Positions 8,277-16,973 are shown, numbered from the stretch's first letter. The stretch is DNA of 64,000 nucleotides from Gemmatimonadota bacterium (GCA_028287285.1 JAQBPY010000065.1:22976-86975), one strand, 5' to 3'. Notes: generated from the sequence alone by a model not told the origin. Translations and numbers: made by a program.

Positions 8277-9644
8277 ATGTTCAGACGTCTTGTCATGGTG
8301 AGCGCAGTTGCGCTCCCTGCACTGCTCGTCAGCTCCACCGGCGTTTCCGCACGGAACGTTTCTTCCATCTCGACGCATGCGCCGGCGCCGTGGGCGGACA
8401 ATGACCCGGCGGACTCGCTGTATCGCGTGGCCCGCGAAGCGCTCAACCGCAATCAACTGACCCGTGCGGCCGAGTTGTTTGCGGACATCGGAAGAAAGTA
8501 TCCGAAGTCCGCATACGTGGCGGACGCGCTGTACTACCGCGCCTTTGCGCTCTATCGCATGGGGGGCGAAGATGACCTGCGCCAGGCGCTCACGTCGCTC
8601 AATACCCAGCTGTCTCGGTATCCAAAGGCGAATACGGCGGGTGATGCGGAGGAGTTGCGGGTCCGCATTCGGGGCGCCCTGGCGAAACGCGGGGACGCCG
8701 AATCCGCGGCACTCGTATCTGAAGCCGCCCAGGACTCGACGCCGTGTGCGCGCGGCGCGGTGCGTGACGACGACAACGACGTGCGTGTCGCGGCCATGAA
8801 TGCGCTCCTGCAGATGGACTCCGAGAGCGCGATGCCGATCATCAAGCAGGTATTGCAGAAGCGCGATGGGTGCACGGCGGTGTTGCGCAAGAAGGCAGTA
8901 TTCCTCCTCTCGCAGAAGCGTTCCAGCGAGACCGAATCGGTGCTCAGCGACGTCATCCGCAACGATCCGAGCAGGCAGGTCCGCGAGGATGCCGTGTTCT
9001 GGATGGGCCAGATTCACTCGGACCGCGCTGCGGCCCTCCTCGAGGACATTGCGACCTCCTCGCCGGATATCGCATTGCGCGAAAAGGCCATTTTTTCCCT
9101 TAGCCAGCAGAATTCAGCTCGCAGCGCAGCCCTCATGCGCCGTGTTGCCGAGAGCGACGACACACCCCGCAGGGTGCGCGAGAATGCGATCTTCCAGCTC
9201 GGCCAGCACCGGTCCACGGAAAACGCGGAGTATCTGCGCTCACTCTTTGCCAAGCTCGGAAGGGGAAACGAGGACCTTCGCAAGAACGTGCTCTTTTCGC
9301 TCTCGCAGATGCGCGGCGTGGGCAACGAGAAATGGCTCGTGAATGTCGCGCTGGACGGATCGCAGAGTGTCGAGGTTCGCAAGCAGGCACTGTGGACGGC
9401 AGGCCAGGCCGGCGCTTCGTCAACGGACCTGATTGGCATCTATGATCGGATAACGGATGCGCCCGTAAAGGAGCAGCTCATCTGGGTATTGTCCGAAGCT
9501 CGGGAGAAGGCGGCCTCCGACAAGCTCGTGGAGATTGCGACCAGGGACAAGGATCCCGAGATGCGCAAGAAAGCGCTCTTCTGGCTCGGGCAGAAGAATG
9601 ATCCGCGCGTGAAGCAGATCATCCTGGACATCCTCAAGGATTGA
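8277..9644 (+). CDS. Secreted TPR + HEAT-repeat protein (first of three)
   Basis: 455 residues. The ATG at 8277 has AGGAG eight bases upstream and yields signal peptide MFRRLVMVSAVALPALLVSS. After it come TPR-like helices of the YbgF/BamD kind (SLYRVAREALNRNQLTRAAE, YVADALYYRAFALYRMGGED). From about residue 155 there are some eight to nine HEAT/PBS-lyase-type repeats of about 31 residues with the recurring core R-x-x-A-x-F-x-L-x-Q (AVFWMGQ, AIFSLSQ, AIFQLGQ, VLFSLSQ, ALFWLGQKNDPRV). Such repeats form superhelical protein-binding scaffolds; the phycobilin lyase name of the family is not meant as function. It sits in the ECF operon and presumably acts in the periplasm. Function unknown. Confidence 0.88.
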   Translation: MFRRLVMVSAVALPALLVSSTGVSARNVSSISTHAPAPWADNDPADSLYRVAREALNRNQLTRAAELFADIGRKYPKSAYVADALYYRAFALYRMGGEDDLRQALTSLNTQLSRYPKANTAGDAEELRVRIRGALAKRGDAESAALVSEAAQDSTPCARGAVRDDDNDVRVAAMNALLQMDSESAMPIIKQVLQKRDGCTAVLRKKAVFLLSQKRSSETESVLSDVIRNDPSRQVREDAVFWMGQIHSDRAAALLEDIATSSPDIALREKAIFSLSQQNSARSAALMRRVAESDDTPRRVRENAIFQLGQHRSTENAEYLRSLFAKLGRGNEDLRKNVLFSLSQMRGVGNEKWLVNVALDGSQSVEVRKQALWTAGQAGASSTDLIGIYDRITDAPVKEQLIWVLSEAREKAASDKLVEIATRDKDPEMRKKALFWLGQKNDPRVKQIILDILKD

Positions 9645-10714
9645 TGCACATGCGTCTCGCATTCGGACTGCTCGTGGTGGCCGCGCCGCTCATGGCGCAG
9701 ACGCCGCTGGCCGCGCGGATCGCGCAGGCACCCGATGGCGTCGTCCGCATGCAGTTCGATGCGCGCCCCGGCGTCTGCGGCGATGGACGCGACCGTATTT
9801 CCTTCCGGCATTCGACCTTCGGCGACCACTTCGAATCATACGGACGTTGGAGCGACGACAGCTGTCTTGCCGGGCCGTTACGCGTCACGCTCTCCGTCGC
9901 GGGCAACCGCGTGACACGTGTGCAGACGCAGGTTGGTGGCAGATGGAACACCACCGGCGACCGCGTCACGGATCTTGGCATTGTCTCGCCGCGCGAGGCG
10001 TCGGCATACTTTTTTTCCCTCGTGGCGCGCTCGGATGCACTTCGCGACAGGAATTACACGCTTCTCCCCGCGGTGCTTGCCGACGACGTCGTCGTCATTT
10101 CACCACTGCTCGGCATTGCGCGTGACGACTCGAGGACGATGGATACGCGCCGTCAAGCGGTGCACTTCCTCGGGATGTTCGGTGACGCGAGTGTGATCCC
10201 CGCGCTCGTGTCCTTTGCCAACGAAGATGACCGCCGCGACGCGGCAGGCCTCGCAGGCTCGGCCATTGCTGCGCTTTCGCAACTCGAGTCCGGAGCAGGC
10301 ATTCCCGCACTGATCGAGCTTGCGCGCAAGGGGCCCCAGGGCACACGAAAGAATGCGGTATTCTGGTTGGGTCAGTGCGGAGATCCGCGCGCGCTCCGAA
10401 CGCTACGCACAATCATCTCGGACGGCGACGAAAACATCGAGGTCCGAAAAAACGCCATTTTTTCTCTTGGCCAGAGCGAAGAAACGCCAACGCGCGACCT
10501 TGCGTTGCTCTATGGTGACCTCGGCGACAGGGCACTCAAGGAGCAGGCGATCTTTGCGCTCTCACAACGCAATGATAACGCGGCGACGGATGCACTCATC
10601 CGAATCGCTCGTGACGACCGCGACAAGTCCATGCGCGGAAAAGCAATCTTCTGGCTCGGACAGAAGCACGATCCTCGAGCGACAAAGCTCATCAGTGACC
10701 TCATCCTGAAATGA
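9644..10714 (+). CDS. Secreted HEAT-repeat protein with N-terminal Cys-containing domain (second of three)
   Basis: 356 residues. The ATG at 9644 overlaps the previous stop (TGATG), and a second ATG at 9650 gives the signal peptide MRLAFGLLVVAAPLMAQ. Residues ~25-130 form a beta-rich domain containing RPGVCGDGRDRISF and a second cysteine in SDDSCLAGPLRVTL, then RVTRVQTQVGGRW and the closing SPREASAYFFSL. The same domain opens the next protein. The C-terminal half has HEAT repeats with the core AVFWLGQCGDPRALR, AIFSLGQ, AIFALSQ and AIFWLGQKHDPRATK. The two cysteines could form a disulfide in the periplasm. I do not recognise the N-terminal domain. Confidence 0.87.
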   Translation: MHMRLAFGLLVVAAPLMAQTPLAARIAQAPDGVVRMQFDARPGVCGDGRDRISFRHSTFGDHFESYGRWSDDSCLAGPLRVTLSVAGNRVTRVQTQVGGRWNTTGDRVTDLGIVSPREASAYFFSLVARSDALRDRNYTLLPAVLADDVVVISPLLGIARDDSRTMDTRRQAVHFLGMFGDASVIPALVSFANEDDRRDAAGLAGSAIAALSQLESGAGIPALIELARKGPQGTRKNAVFWLGQCGDPRALRTLRTIISDGDENIEVRKNAIFSLGQSEETPTRDLALLYGDLGDRALKEQAIFALSQRNDNAATDALIRIARDDRDKSMRGKAIFWLGQKHDPRATKLISDLILK

Positions 10715-11481
10715 TCATGCGCGCATCCTGCCTCATGGTACTCGCAGCCGTCGCCCTGCCGCTCGGCGCGCAATCGCTCGCCGGCCGCGTTGCCGCCGAA
10801 CGCAATGGGACCGTCATGTTCCAGTTTGCCGCTCGCGCCGGTGTTTGTGGTGACGGCTACAGCTTCATCCGTCATGGACGAACATTCTTCGGCTCGTACT
10901 CCGACGCAAATCGTTACGGTGATTGCACGACAGGCCCCGTGCTCGTTCGCCTCACGCTCAGCGACGGCGTCGTCGAACGGGTCCAGACCTGGGTCGGCCC
11001 TGTTCGGGCTCATGACGCGAAGTCCATTGGGGTGGTGCCGGCCAGGGAAGCCGCCGACTATCTGTTGAGCATTGCCATGCAGGTGAACGGCCGGACAGGC
11101 AGCAACGCACTCCTGCCCGCCATCCTTGCCGACAGCGCTGTTGTCTGGCCGCAGTTGCTGCGCATCGCGCGCGACTCGGAGACACGCTCACGCTCGCTGC
11201 GCATCGACGCCATGCATTGGCTCTCTCGATTTGCCGCCGGAGCGACGACGGGCCGGCCGAACACTCCGTGGATCGACGACGGCGACGACGAGTACGACAA
11301 GATAAAGGAGAATGCCGTTTTCGTGCTGTCGCAGATGCGGGATGACACCAGAATTCCGGCGCTCATCGACGTGGCACGCAAGAACGCCGACGCGCATGTC
11401 CGCGGCAGTGCGCTGTTCTGGCTTGGCCAGACAGGTGACTCGCGCGCCATCGACCTGTTCGAGTCGATTCTTCGCGGCTAG
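10711..11481 (+). CDS. Secreted HEAT-repeat protein with N-terminal Cys-containing domain (third of three)
   Basis: 256 residues, starting by an ATGA overlap with the previous gene. A signal peptide (MRASCLMVLAAVALPLGAQS) precedes the domain shared with its neighbour (ARAGVCGDGYSFIRHGRTFF, RYGDCTTGPVLVRLTL, VERVQTWVGPV, PAREAADYLLSIA). Only two to three HEAT repeats follow, ending with the family motif ALFWLGQTGDSRAIDLFES. It is a shorter paralogue of the second HEAT protein and the last gene of the ECF operon. Function unknown. The following gap (11482-11596) holds an intrinsic terminator facing the other way and a palindromic repeat. Confidence 0.86.
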   Translation: MIMRASCLMVLAAVALPLGAQSLAGRVAAERNGTVMFQFAARAGVCGDGYSFIRHGRTFFGSYSDANRYGDCTTGPVLVRLTLSDGVVERVQTWVGPVRAHDAKSIGVVPAREAADYLLSIAMQVNGRTGSNALLPAILADSAVVWPQLLRIARDSETRSRSLRIDAMHWLSRFAAGATTGRPNTPWIDDGDDEYDKIKENAVFVLSQMRDDTRIPALIDVARKNADAHVRGSALFWLGQTGDSRAIDLFESILRG

Positions 11482-11506
11482 CCTTACCCGGCCCTTGGGA
11501 CAAACG

Positions 11507-11539
11507 AAAAGACCCGCTCTCCATGCCGACGAGCGGGTC
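11507..11539 (-). terminator. Intrinsic terminator of the mini-lipoprotein gene
   Basis: Perfect 9-bp stem GACCCGCTC (11511-11519) with GAGCGGGTC (11531-11539), 11-base loop. Read on the minus strand it is followed by TTTT (AAAA at 11507-11510). It is positioned downstream of the minus-strand lipoprotein gene ending at 11597 and convergent with the HEAT operon, so it may act in both directions, though it lacks a T-run on the plus strand. Confidence 0.7.
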
Positions 11540-11565
11540 CTTCGATTCGCTGCGCTCAGGACGAC
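11537..11565. repeat. Palindromic intergenic repeat, family 2, copy 1
   Basis: Contains GTCCT...AGGACGAC flanking TCGCTGCGCTC. Its reverse complement (GTCGTCCTGAGC then GCAGCGAA, then GGAC) matches the element at 19739-19765. Both lie between genes. It overlaps the base of the adjacent terminator hairpin. Confidence 0.6.
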
Positions 11566-11596
11566 AGCATGCTGTTACAACTTGTGTAACATCCCA

Positions 11597-11812
11597 CTAG
11601 TAGTAGCGATAGTCGAACACGCCACCAGGACCGGGTGCAGTAGCCGCACGATGGAGCATGTTCCGTGACGACGACTGGTAGTGCATCATGTCGAAGCGGC
11701 CTGCTGGCTGCTTCACCGGCGTGGGAACGAATGCGCCTGTTCCCACTGACGAACATGCCGAGAGAAGTGCCGAGCCGGCAACTGCGAGTACAAGTGCGAG
11801 ACGACGTTTCAT
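11597..11812 (-). CDS. Small lipoprotein of unknown function
   Basis: 71 residues. The start at 11812 is set by GAGGTGAGCAG immediately upstream and by the signal peptide MKRRLALVLAVAGSALLSAC, whose lipobox LSAC places lipidation at Cys20. The mature part is only ~50 residues, with SSVGTGAFVPTPVKQPAGRF and a Tyr-rich end (GGVFDYRYY). There is no recognisable domain. A palindromic site lies ~80 bases upstream and a good terminator downstream, so it is probably a free-standing, regulated transcript. The longer frame to 11878 has no signal peptide and is not preferred. Confidence 0.8.
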   Translation of the reverse strand: MKRRLALVLAVAGSALLSACSSVGTGAFVPTPVKQPAGRFDMMHYQSSSRNMLHRAATAPGPGGVFDYRYY

Positions 11813-11887
11813 CTGCTCACCTCGTTGGCGTGGCCGTGCCGATGGATGCGCAACCCCGACGGGGGGACTGCTCGTCACGAATGGTAC

Positions 11888-11905
11888 TACAATCTGTATA
11901 CAGAT
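11888..11905. promoter_or_regulatory. Overlapping palindromes upstream of the mini-lipoprotein
   Basis: TACAATCTGTA (11888-11898, TACA-3-TGTA) overlaps the perfect 14-base palindrome ATCTGTATACAGAT (11892-11905). It lies 76 bases upstream of the lipoprotein start in the gap 11813-11963, which has no gene. TACA/TGTA half-sites are the kind used by BlaI/MecI/CopY repressors, but no link to the repressor at 1475-1864 can be shown from sequence. Confidence 0.4.
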
Positions 11906-11963
11906 AGTATGCCGCCGACATCCGATTTACGCGAGGGGTCCTGACAAGTTCAGGTGCCGGACT

Positions 11964-14900
11964 CTACGGTTGCTGCACCTGCACATTCTGTCCGCTCCCC
12001 GGCTTCACGACGGGCTTGGGTTTGTCCGAGAACGTAACAGGATTTCCAAACTGCCACTGGCTGTGCTCGCGACTTTCCTTCGGCGTTGCCACCATGTTCT
12101 TGAGCATCGGAAACAGCTCCTTCTGCGACGGAGTCACCAGTGAATCGGCGATCTCCGGCTGCTCCCAGAAAATCTTCCAGTACGCCTTGCTCGCCGTCTG
12201 AACACTGTCCAGCTCGGCCTTGCCTGCACCACCACGCCCCTGCGCGAGGAACTGGCCGAGCGGCGCGTAGACGCCGCGCACCCGCGCCGAGAACACCGAG
12301 TCTGCCCTGCGCAGGTCCCTGATCTGCCCTGCGCTCAGAAAGAGCGAGTCACTCTCGAGAATGAGCGCCTTGAATATGCTGGACGTATTGGACAGGTAAA
12401 ATGCCGCGAGCGAATCGGCCGATCGGCGCTGCCAGCCAGAATCAACCCGAATGGGCTCCACCGCGCGACGCAGCTGCTGCAAGTCGTAATTCGTGGAAAG
12501 CTGGAAGGAGAAATCCATGACCAGCCGGAACGGGTTCAACGCGAGGTTGCGATTGGGTCGCGTGTCCGCAAAGCGGGGGTTCACGTCGTACTTGAACCGG
12601 TTGGCGCTTGCGTCAAAACCACGCGGTACGAGCAGCACCGGATCGACGTACGAGGGCGAGCCCCATCCGTGGAGGCTTTCACTTCCGTGAACGAGCTGAT
12701 CGACGCCAGCGAGCACGTTCTGGAAGTAGATGTTGGGAGACACACGTCCATTCCACCGCGACGGCATGGGCGGGCGCCACTGGATGTTGAACGACTGCGT
12801 CCACGGTCCGCGACATCCATTGCGATCCACGACCTTACCCAGATATTGGTTGAGGCAGCCCTTTGCCGTTGATGCGCCATTCGCAAGCAACGCACGAATC
12901 TGCGCGGCGACATTGACGTCGGTCTCATGAGCAGGGTCCGGCACGAACGCACGGTCCCCGCCACGGCCATCGCCGTTGACGTCGCCCTGGACTGTAGGGG
13001 TGAACGGCAACCCCGATTGGGCGCGGGCAAACATGGTAACGGCACCCGTGCTGGGCGTATAGAAGCCGCTTGTGAAAACGACCGCATGACGCGCGTCGTT
13101 CTGTCCAACAGACCACTCCTTGACGCGCGGATCACCGAAGCTTCCACCATCAAAGCCGCGGAACTCACGCTTGGTTGCCTGCAACGTGTAGTTCAGCGAG
13201 CCAAAGAACGAGGCATTCGCGCTGAACTTGAACACGTCCGGCGCCAGGCCGAGATTCAGCTGCCCGCCGTATCCGCGCAGGTCGCTCGACCGCACTGCCA
13301 CGCGCCCGTATTGATCGCTGCGCCGCGACTCTGACGCCGATACCGCTCCGGTTGCCGGATCAATTGATGCGGCGGACACGTACACGGGGCGATTTCCCTC
13401 CGACGCAAGCGACAACCGCTGCAGCGCGCTGAAGTTCGCGTCCACGATGCCCGGCTGCGACACGTCGTACGAGCCAAGAACACCGGCGCGAAGCAACCAC
13501 GTTTTCCAGCTCGTATTCCAGTCGAGCGACGCACGCCAGCTGTGCGGCACGTCATAGTGCTTGTCGATCAACACCACCGAGGGCGCACTTTCCGCCAGCA
13601 CTCCGCTGCCGTTGACGCACTGCGTTGGAATCGACGCAGGGTCATTCGCGAATCTCGTCCAGTCCGCGCTCGGCACCGCGGCACCAACGCACGAGAGCAC
13701 GGATGTTCCGCCCGACAGCCCCGTGCCCGCCGAGGCATCGGCAAGAATATTTGGCCGCAAGAGGTCACGGAAATCGCCAATGCCGCCGCGAATGACACCG
13801 CTGGTGGTCCGATAGTAGCGACCGACCGGCGTCTGACTCGAGCCGCTCCCATTTTCCTTGTCACGATTGTACGTGTAGGAAAACCCGATGCGCGGGCTCA
13901 CGTGAATCTGCATCGGAGCCGCACCTGTCTGCACGCCGAGCGCTTGCTCGAGAGGACCATTGGCGGCCGGTGCGCTCATGAATCCGTCAGCCTCGACCCG
14001 CGCACCATACAGCATGCTGAAGAACCGTGTCGGGCTCCACTGATGTGCGAGCGCGGCTGCTGAATTCCAGACGCTGCCTTCGCGAGCCGGTTGTGCAAGC
14101 GTGCGCGTAAAGCTTGCGGGATGACCTGCCGCGAGATCGGCAATGGAGTTGTAGGTGAAGCTGCCAAGGCGGTTCTGCACACCGGTAGAGCTGGTGCCGT
14201 CCGCGCGCGCCCACAGTTGCGTCTTGAACCGGTGCCTGCGCCCACCCGCCATCCACGTCGTTTCGTTCGAGCCTTCCGCGGTCCACTTCGTGTCGTCCGT
14301 GGACAGATACGGCGCGCCGCCCAGCGTGATGCCGGTGATGTCGCTGCTGGCGTCGAGCGCGGACGAACGCACCAGTACATTCACACCGGGCAGCTCACGA
14401 TACGGCGACACGTTCGTGCGGACCGCACTCGCGGCAAATCGCGATTCCGTGAGGATGCGCCGGCCCTCTCCAACGTAGTCGCCAAAGGTCAGCTGCCCAC
14501 CAATGGTCTGCTCCTTCCGCTCGCCCGAGGCAGAGGGCGCAGCGAGTGGACCAAAGTTCAACGCTCCGTCGCGCGTGTAGCCCGCGTACGCCGTGAGTGC
14601 ACGGGTGCGGAGCGTGTCGCGCGTATCATCGAAGCGGGACAGGAAGCTCACCGCATCATGCACCCGGCTCGATGGCACGGACCGGCTGCCAACGGTAAGG
14701 CCAAGCGGGTTCGCAACCGCCACGAGGCGCGCAACCGAATCCGGTGATACGCCCGCGCGAAGGAGCGCGTCGGCATCGGCATCGAGCAGCGTGGCCGGGT
14801 CACTCGTGCTGCGACCGGCGTCGACCGCAACGTTATATGTCGCCGCCTTCCGGATCATCTCGCCATTTGCCCCAAGGCTGCCGCGAACGCCACCGCTGCG

Positions 14901-15695
14901 CGCGCCAAGTGAGCGGCCGGTATTATCGGTGAACTGCAATGCCTGCGGATCGAGCGTGAGAAATCCGCTGCGCCGCTGATAGGATCGGTCGCCGGGTCCG
15001 AGGCGGACGTCGATGTTCGCTCCGGCAAAACCGCCGCGCGTTGGATCGAACGTCGCGCCCGTCACGCGTGTCTGCGCGTTCGCCGCACGCGGAATCGCAC
15101 CTGCGGAAAGCCCCATTCCATTGAGCGTGGTGAGGTTGGACTCCGCACCCGAGCCAAGGATGGACGGGCCAAACCCTGTCATCGTGACATTCGACATCAG
15201 ACCTGCGATTGCATTCAGATCACCGGCTGCACTGGGCGGAATGGCGCCGTTCACTCCATCCTGCCACTTCTCCGATGATCCCGGCTCGAGATTCGTGGGA
15301 CTGATGTTGTTTGTCGCGCGCACCGCCTTGTCAGCCACCACTTTCATCGCATCGAGCATCGTGACATCGCGCGAGAGGCTGAAGTCGGCCACGAACTCGC
15401 GCTCCGTGGTCTCGCGTGTCACCCGCCGGCGCACCGGCTTGAAGCCCTGCGCGGTAACGTAGATGAGGTAGTCGCCGGTGCCTTGCTCGAAGCGCATCTG
15501 ATACCGGCCGCTGGAGTCGCTGGCGGTCTGTTGCGTGAGCCGGTCCGGCCCACGAGTGATCATGACGGTCGCCACGACTCCTCGGCTCGAATCATCGACG
15601 ATGCGACCGCGAATGACGTCCGGTGCCTGCGCGGCGAGTGGGAAAACGCTGAAGGCCAACGTGGCGACGATGGCGAGTGAACGGTATTGGCTCAT
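11964..15695 (-). CDS. Large TonB-dependent-receptor-like outer-membrane protein with carboxypeptidase-regulatory N-domain
   Basis: 1243 residues from the ATG at 15695, which gives signal peptide MSQYRSLAIVATLAFSVFPL (the longer frame to 15752 does not). Residues ~25-105 are a CarboxypepD_reg-like beta-sandwich (DVIRGRIVDDSSRGVVATVM). A plug-like region follows (LNAIAGLMSNVTMTGFGPSI, then NLTTLNGMGLSAGAIPRAAN), then a long beta-barrel rich in aromatic strands. The last ~130 residues are helical with degenerate LTxxQ motifs (LSAGQ at 1120, VTPSQ at 1187), ending in a Pro/Gln tail. Such receptors import large or chelated substrates using TonB energy; the substrate here is unknown. It is paralogous to the receptor at 21145-24909. 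A 30-bp palindrome lies upstream. Confidence 0.88.
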   Translation of the reverse strand: MSQYRSLAIVATLAFSVFPLAAQAPDVIRGRIVDDSSRGVVATVMITRGPDRLTQQTASDSSGRYQMRFEQGTGDYLIYVTAQGFKPVRRRVTRETTEREFVADFSLSRDVTMLDAMKVVADKAVRATNNISPTNLEPGSSEKWQDGVNGAIPPSAAGDLNAIAGLMSNVTMTGFGPSILGSGAESNLTTLNGMGLSAGAIPRAANAQTRVTGATFDPTRGGFAGANIDVRLGPGDRSYQRRSGFLTLDPQALQFTDNTGRSLGARSGGVRGSLGANGEMIRKAATYNVAVDAGRSTSDPATLLDADADALLRAGVSPDSVARLVAVANPLGLTVGSRSVPSSRVHDAVSFLSRFDDTRDTLRTRALTAYAGYTRDGALNFGPLAAPSASGERKEQTIGGQLTFGDYVGEGRRILTESRFAASAVRTNVSPYRELPGVNVLVRSSALDASSDITGITLGGAPYLSTDDTKWTAEGSNETTWMAGGRRHRFKTQLWARADGTSSTGVQNRLGSFTYNSIADLAAGHPASFTRTLAQPAREGSVWNSAAALAHQWSPTRFFSMLYGARVEADGFMSAPAANGPLEQALGVQTGAAPMQIHVSPRIGFSYTYNRDKENGSGSSQTPVGRYYRTTSGVIRGGIGDFRDLLRPNILADASAGTGLSGGTSVLSCVGAAVPSADWTRFANDPASIPTQCVNGSGVLAESAPSVVLIDKHYDVPHSWRASLDWNTSWKTWLLRAGVLGSYDVSQPGIVDANFSALQRLSLASEGNRPVYVSAASIDPATGAVSASESRRSDQYGRVAVRSSDLRGYGGQLNLGLAPDVFKFSANASFFGSLNYTLQATKREFRGFDGGSFGDPRVKEWSVGQNDARHAVVFTSGFYTPSTGAVTMFARAQSGLPFTPTVQGDVNGDGRGGDRAFVPDPAHETDVNVAAQIRALLANGASTAKGCLNQYLGKVVDRNGCRGPWTQSFNIQWRPPMPSRWNGRVSPNIYFQNVLAGVDQLVHGSESLHGWGSPSYVDPVLLVPRGFDASANRFKYDVNPRFADTRPNRNLALNPFRLVMDFSFQLSTNYDLQQLRRAVEPIRVDSGWQRRSADSLAAFYLSNTSSIFKALILESDSLFLSAGQIRDLRRADSVFSARVRGVYAPLGQFLAQGRGGAGKAELDSVQTASKAYWKIFWEQPEIADSLVTPSQKELFPMLKNMVATPKESREHSQWQFGNPVTFSDKPKPVVKPGSGQNVQVQQP

Positions 15696-15781
15696 GAGAT
15701 GGGATGAAGCGGGTACGGGGTCAGGGAACAGCGATTGGACACCGTATGCCATCGGAGCGTTGTCCTTCGGGGTCTTTCATG

Positions 15782-15811
15782 CTAGAATATTAGCATATGC
15801 TAGTATTCTAG
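15782..15811. promoter_or_regulatory. 30-bp near-perfect palindrome upstream of the receptor gene
   Basis: Outer arms CTAGAATA and TATTCTAG flank the perfect core CTAGCATATGCTAG-like centre (TAGCATATGCTA is exactly symmetric). Only one base pair of fifteen is mismatched. The site is much more AT-rich than its surroundings. It sits 87 bases upstream of the receptor start and 7 bases after the radical SAM stop. There is no T-run, so an operator is more likely than a terminator. Confidence 0.6.
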
Positions 15812-15818
15812 CCGTCCG

Positions 15819-16892
15819 TTATCCCAATGGGAGATCGAACTGCACGGACACCGGCCCTCGTGCGTCACTCGTCTCCACGTCGTCATCCTTGGCATGCCCA
15901 TAGCTCACGCCGTGGGCATCGCACACTGCCTTGAAGCGCCTGCGGAGTCCATCCCGATAGCTGGCCGACACCTGGTATCCCTTTGCGTATGCGCGCCGGT
16001 ATCGATCGGCCAGCTCCGGAAATTCAGCGTCGATGAACGGCAGGTAGCGGTCACGGGCCGTTGCCTGAAGGCGCAGCGCACAGGCGCCCACATATGAGGC
16101 GTCCGCCGCTTTCACGGCCTGGATGAGCGCCTCCACCATTTCCGTCTTGTCCGTAATACCGGGGAGCACGGGCATGATGTTCACGCCAACCTCGATGCCG
16201 TGCTCGCGCAGCCTCGCTATGCCGCGGAGCCGGGCTTCCGGGGTGGGCGCGCGCGGCTCGAGACGGCGAGCGAGCTCCCGATCGACCGTAATGAGCGAGA
16301 CGTTCACGCACACGTCCGAGTGCTCCTTGATGCGCTTGAGGAGATCGATGTCGCGCGTGACGAGGGGACTCTTGGTGATGATCGTGACCGCAATGCCCTT
16401 CTGATCCGCCAGCACTTCGAGCACGCTGCGGGTGATGCGAAAACGGCGTTCCGCTGGTTGGTAGGGATCGGTGGCCGTCCCGATCACGACACGGTCCTCT
16501 CGCAGCGCGTTGAGGACTGCGGGTTTTGCCAGTGCGCGGCGGACGAGCGTTCCCGCTTCGCGCTTGACCAGAATTCGCCGCTCGAACGCGAGCCAGGGCG
16601 GAAGGTCGTCAGTAGGAATGGTCTCGCCCCTGGGCGCGTGGGCGAGCCGCTCGGCGGTATACCGGTGTGCGTAGCGTGCATAACAATACGCGCACCCGAA
16701 CGCACACCCTACATACGGATTGATGGACCAGAACCCCATGCCGGTGGCTTTCGGGCCGTTCAACACGCTCCGGGAATTTGCTGCGAAATACCGGATGTCT
16801 TTTTGCTCACCGACCTGCAGCAGGCTCTGCCGGCCGGAGCGTGGTTCATCCTCCAAGAGAAACGAGGTCTGCGTGTTGTGAGCGTGGGCCAT
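15819..16892 (-). CDS. Radical SAM protein, PA0069/Rv2578c (SplB-like) family
   Basis: About 357 residues. The [4Fe-4S]-binding motif is CAFGCAYC, i.e. CxxxCxxC, in the family context WSINPYVGCAFGCAYCYARY. Downstream parts follow the spore-photoproduct-lyase-like family: KPAVLNALREDRVVIGTATD, ITKSPLVTRDIDLL, VNVSLITVDRELARRLEPRA, then VNIMPVLPGITD. The ATG at 16892 or the GTG at 16898 could start it. Members of this family are common and mostly uncharacterised radical SAM enzymes; true spore photoproduct lyase activity is not implied. It is followed by the receptor gene across the palindrome at 15782. Confidence 0.9.
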   Translation of the reverse strand: MAHAHNTQTSFLLEDEPRSGRQSLLQVGEQKDIRYFAANSRSVLNGPKATGMGFWSINPYVGCAFGCAYCYARYAHRYTAERLAHAPRGETIPTDDLPPWLAFERRILVKREAGTLVRRALAKPAVLNALREDRVVIGTATDPYQPAERRFRITRSVLEVLADQKGIAVTIITKSPLVTRDIDLLKRIKEHSDVCVNVSLITVDRELARRLEPRAPTPEARLRGIARLREHGIEVGVNIMPVLPGITDKTEMVEALIQAVKAADASYVGACALRLQATARDRYLPFIDAEFPELADRYRRAYAKGYQVSASYRDGLRRRFKAVCDAHGVSYGHAKDDDVETSDARGPVSVQFDLPLG

Positions 16893-16973
16893 GCCCACAT
16901 ATTGTACCGAATAAAACCCGAAACTGCAACATCACAAATGTGTGCGGTTATGGTTTGTGGCCTCCAGGAGGAC

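Noticed and set aside
8277..11481. HEAT proteins as phycobilin lyases
   Set aside because: PBS-lyase HEAT repeats are a common scaffold; there are no phycobiliprotein genes, and these proteins are exported.
15819..16892. Spore photoproduct lyase
   Set aside because: The radical SAM motif fits, but the overall pattern matches the PA0069/Rv2578c group found in non-spore formers.
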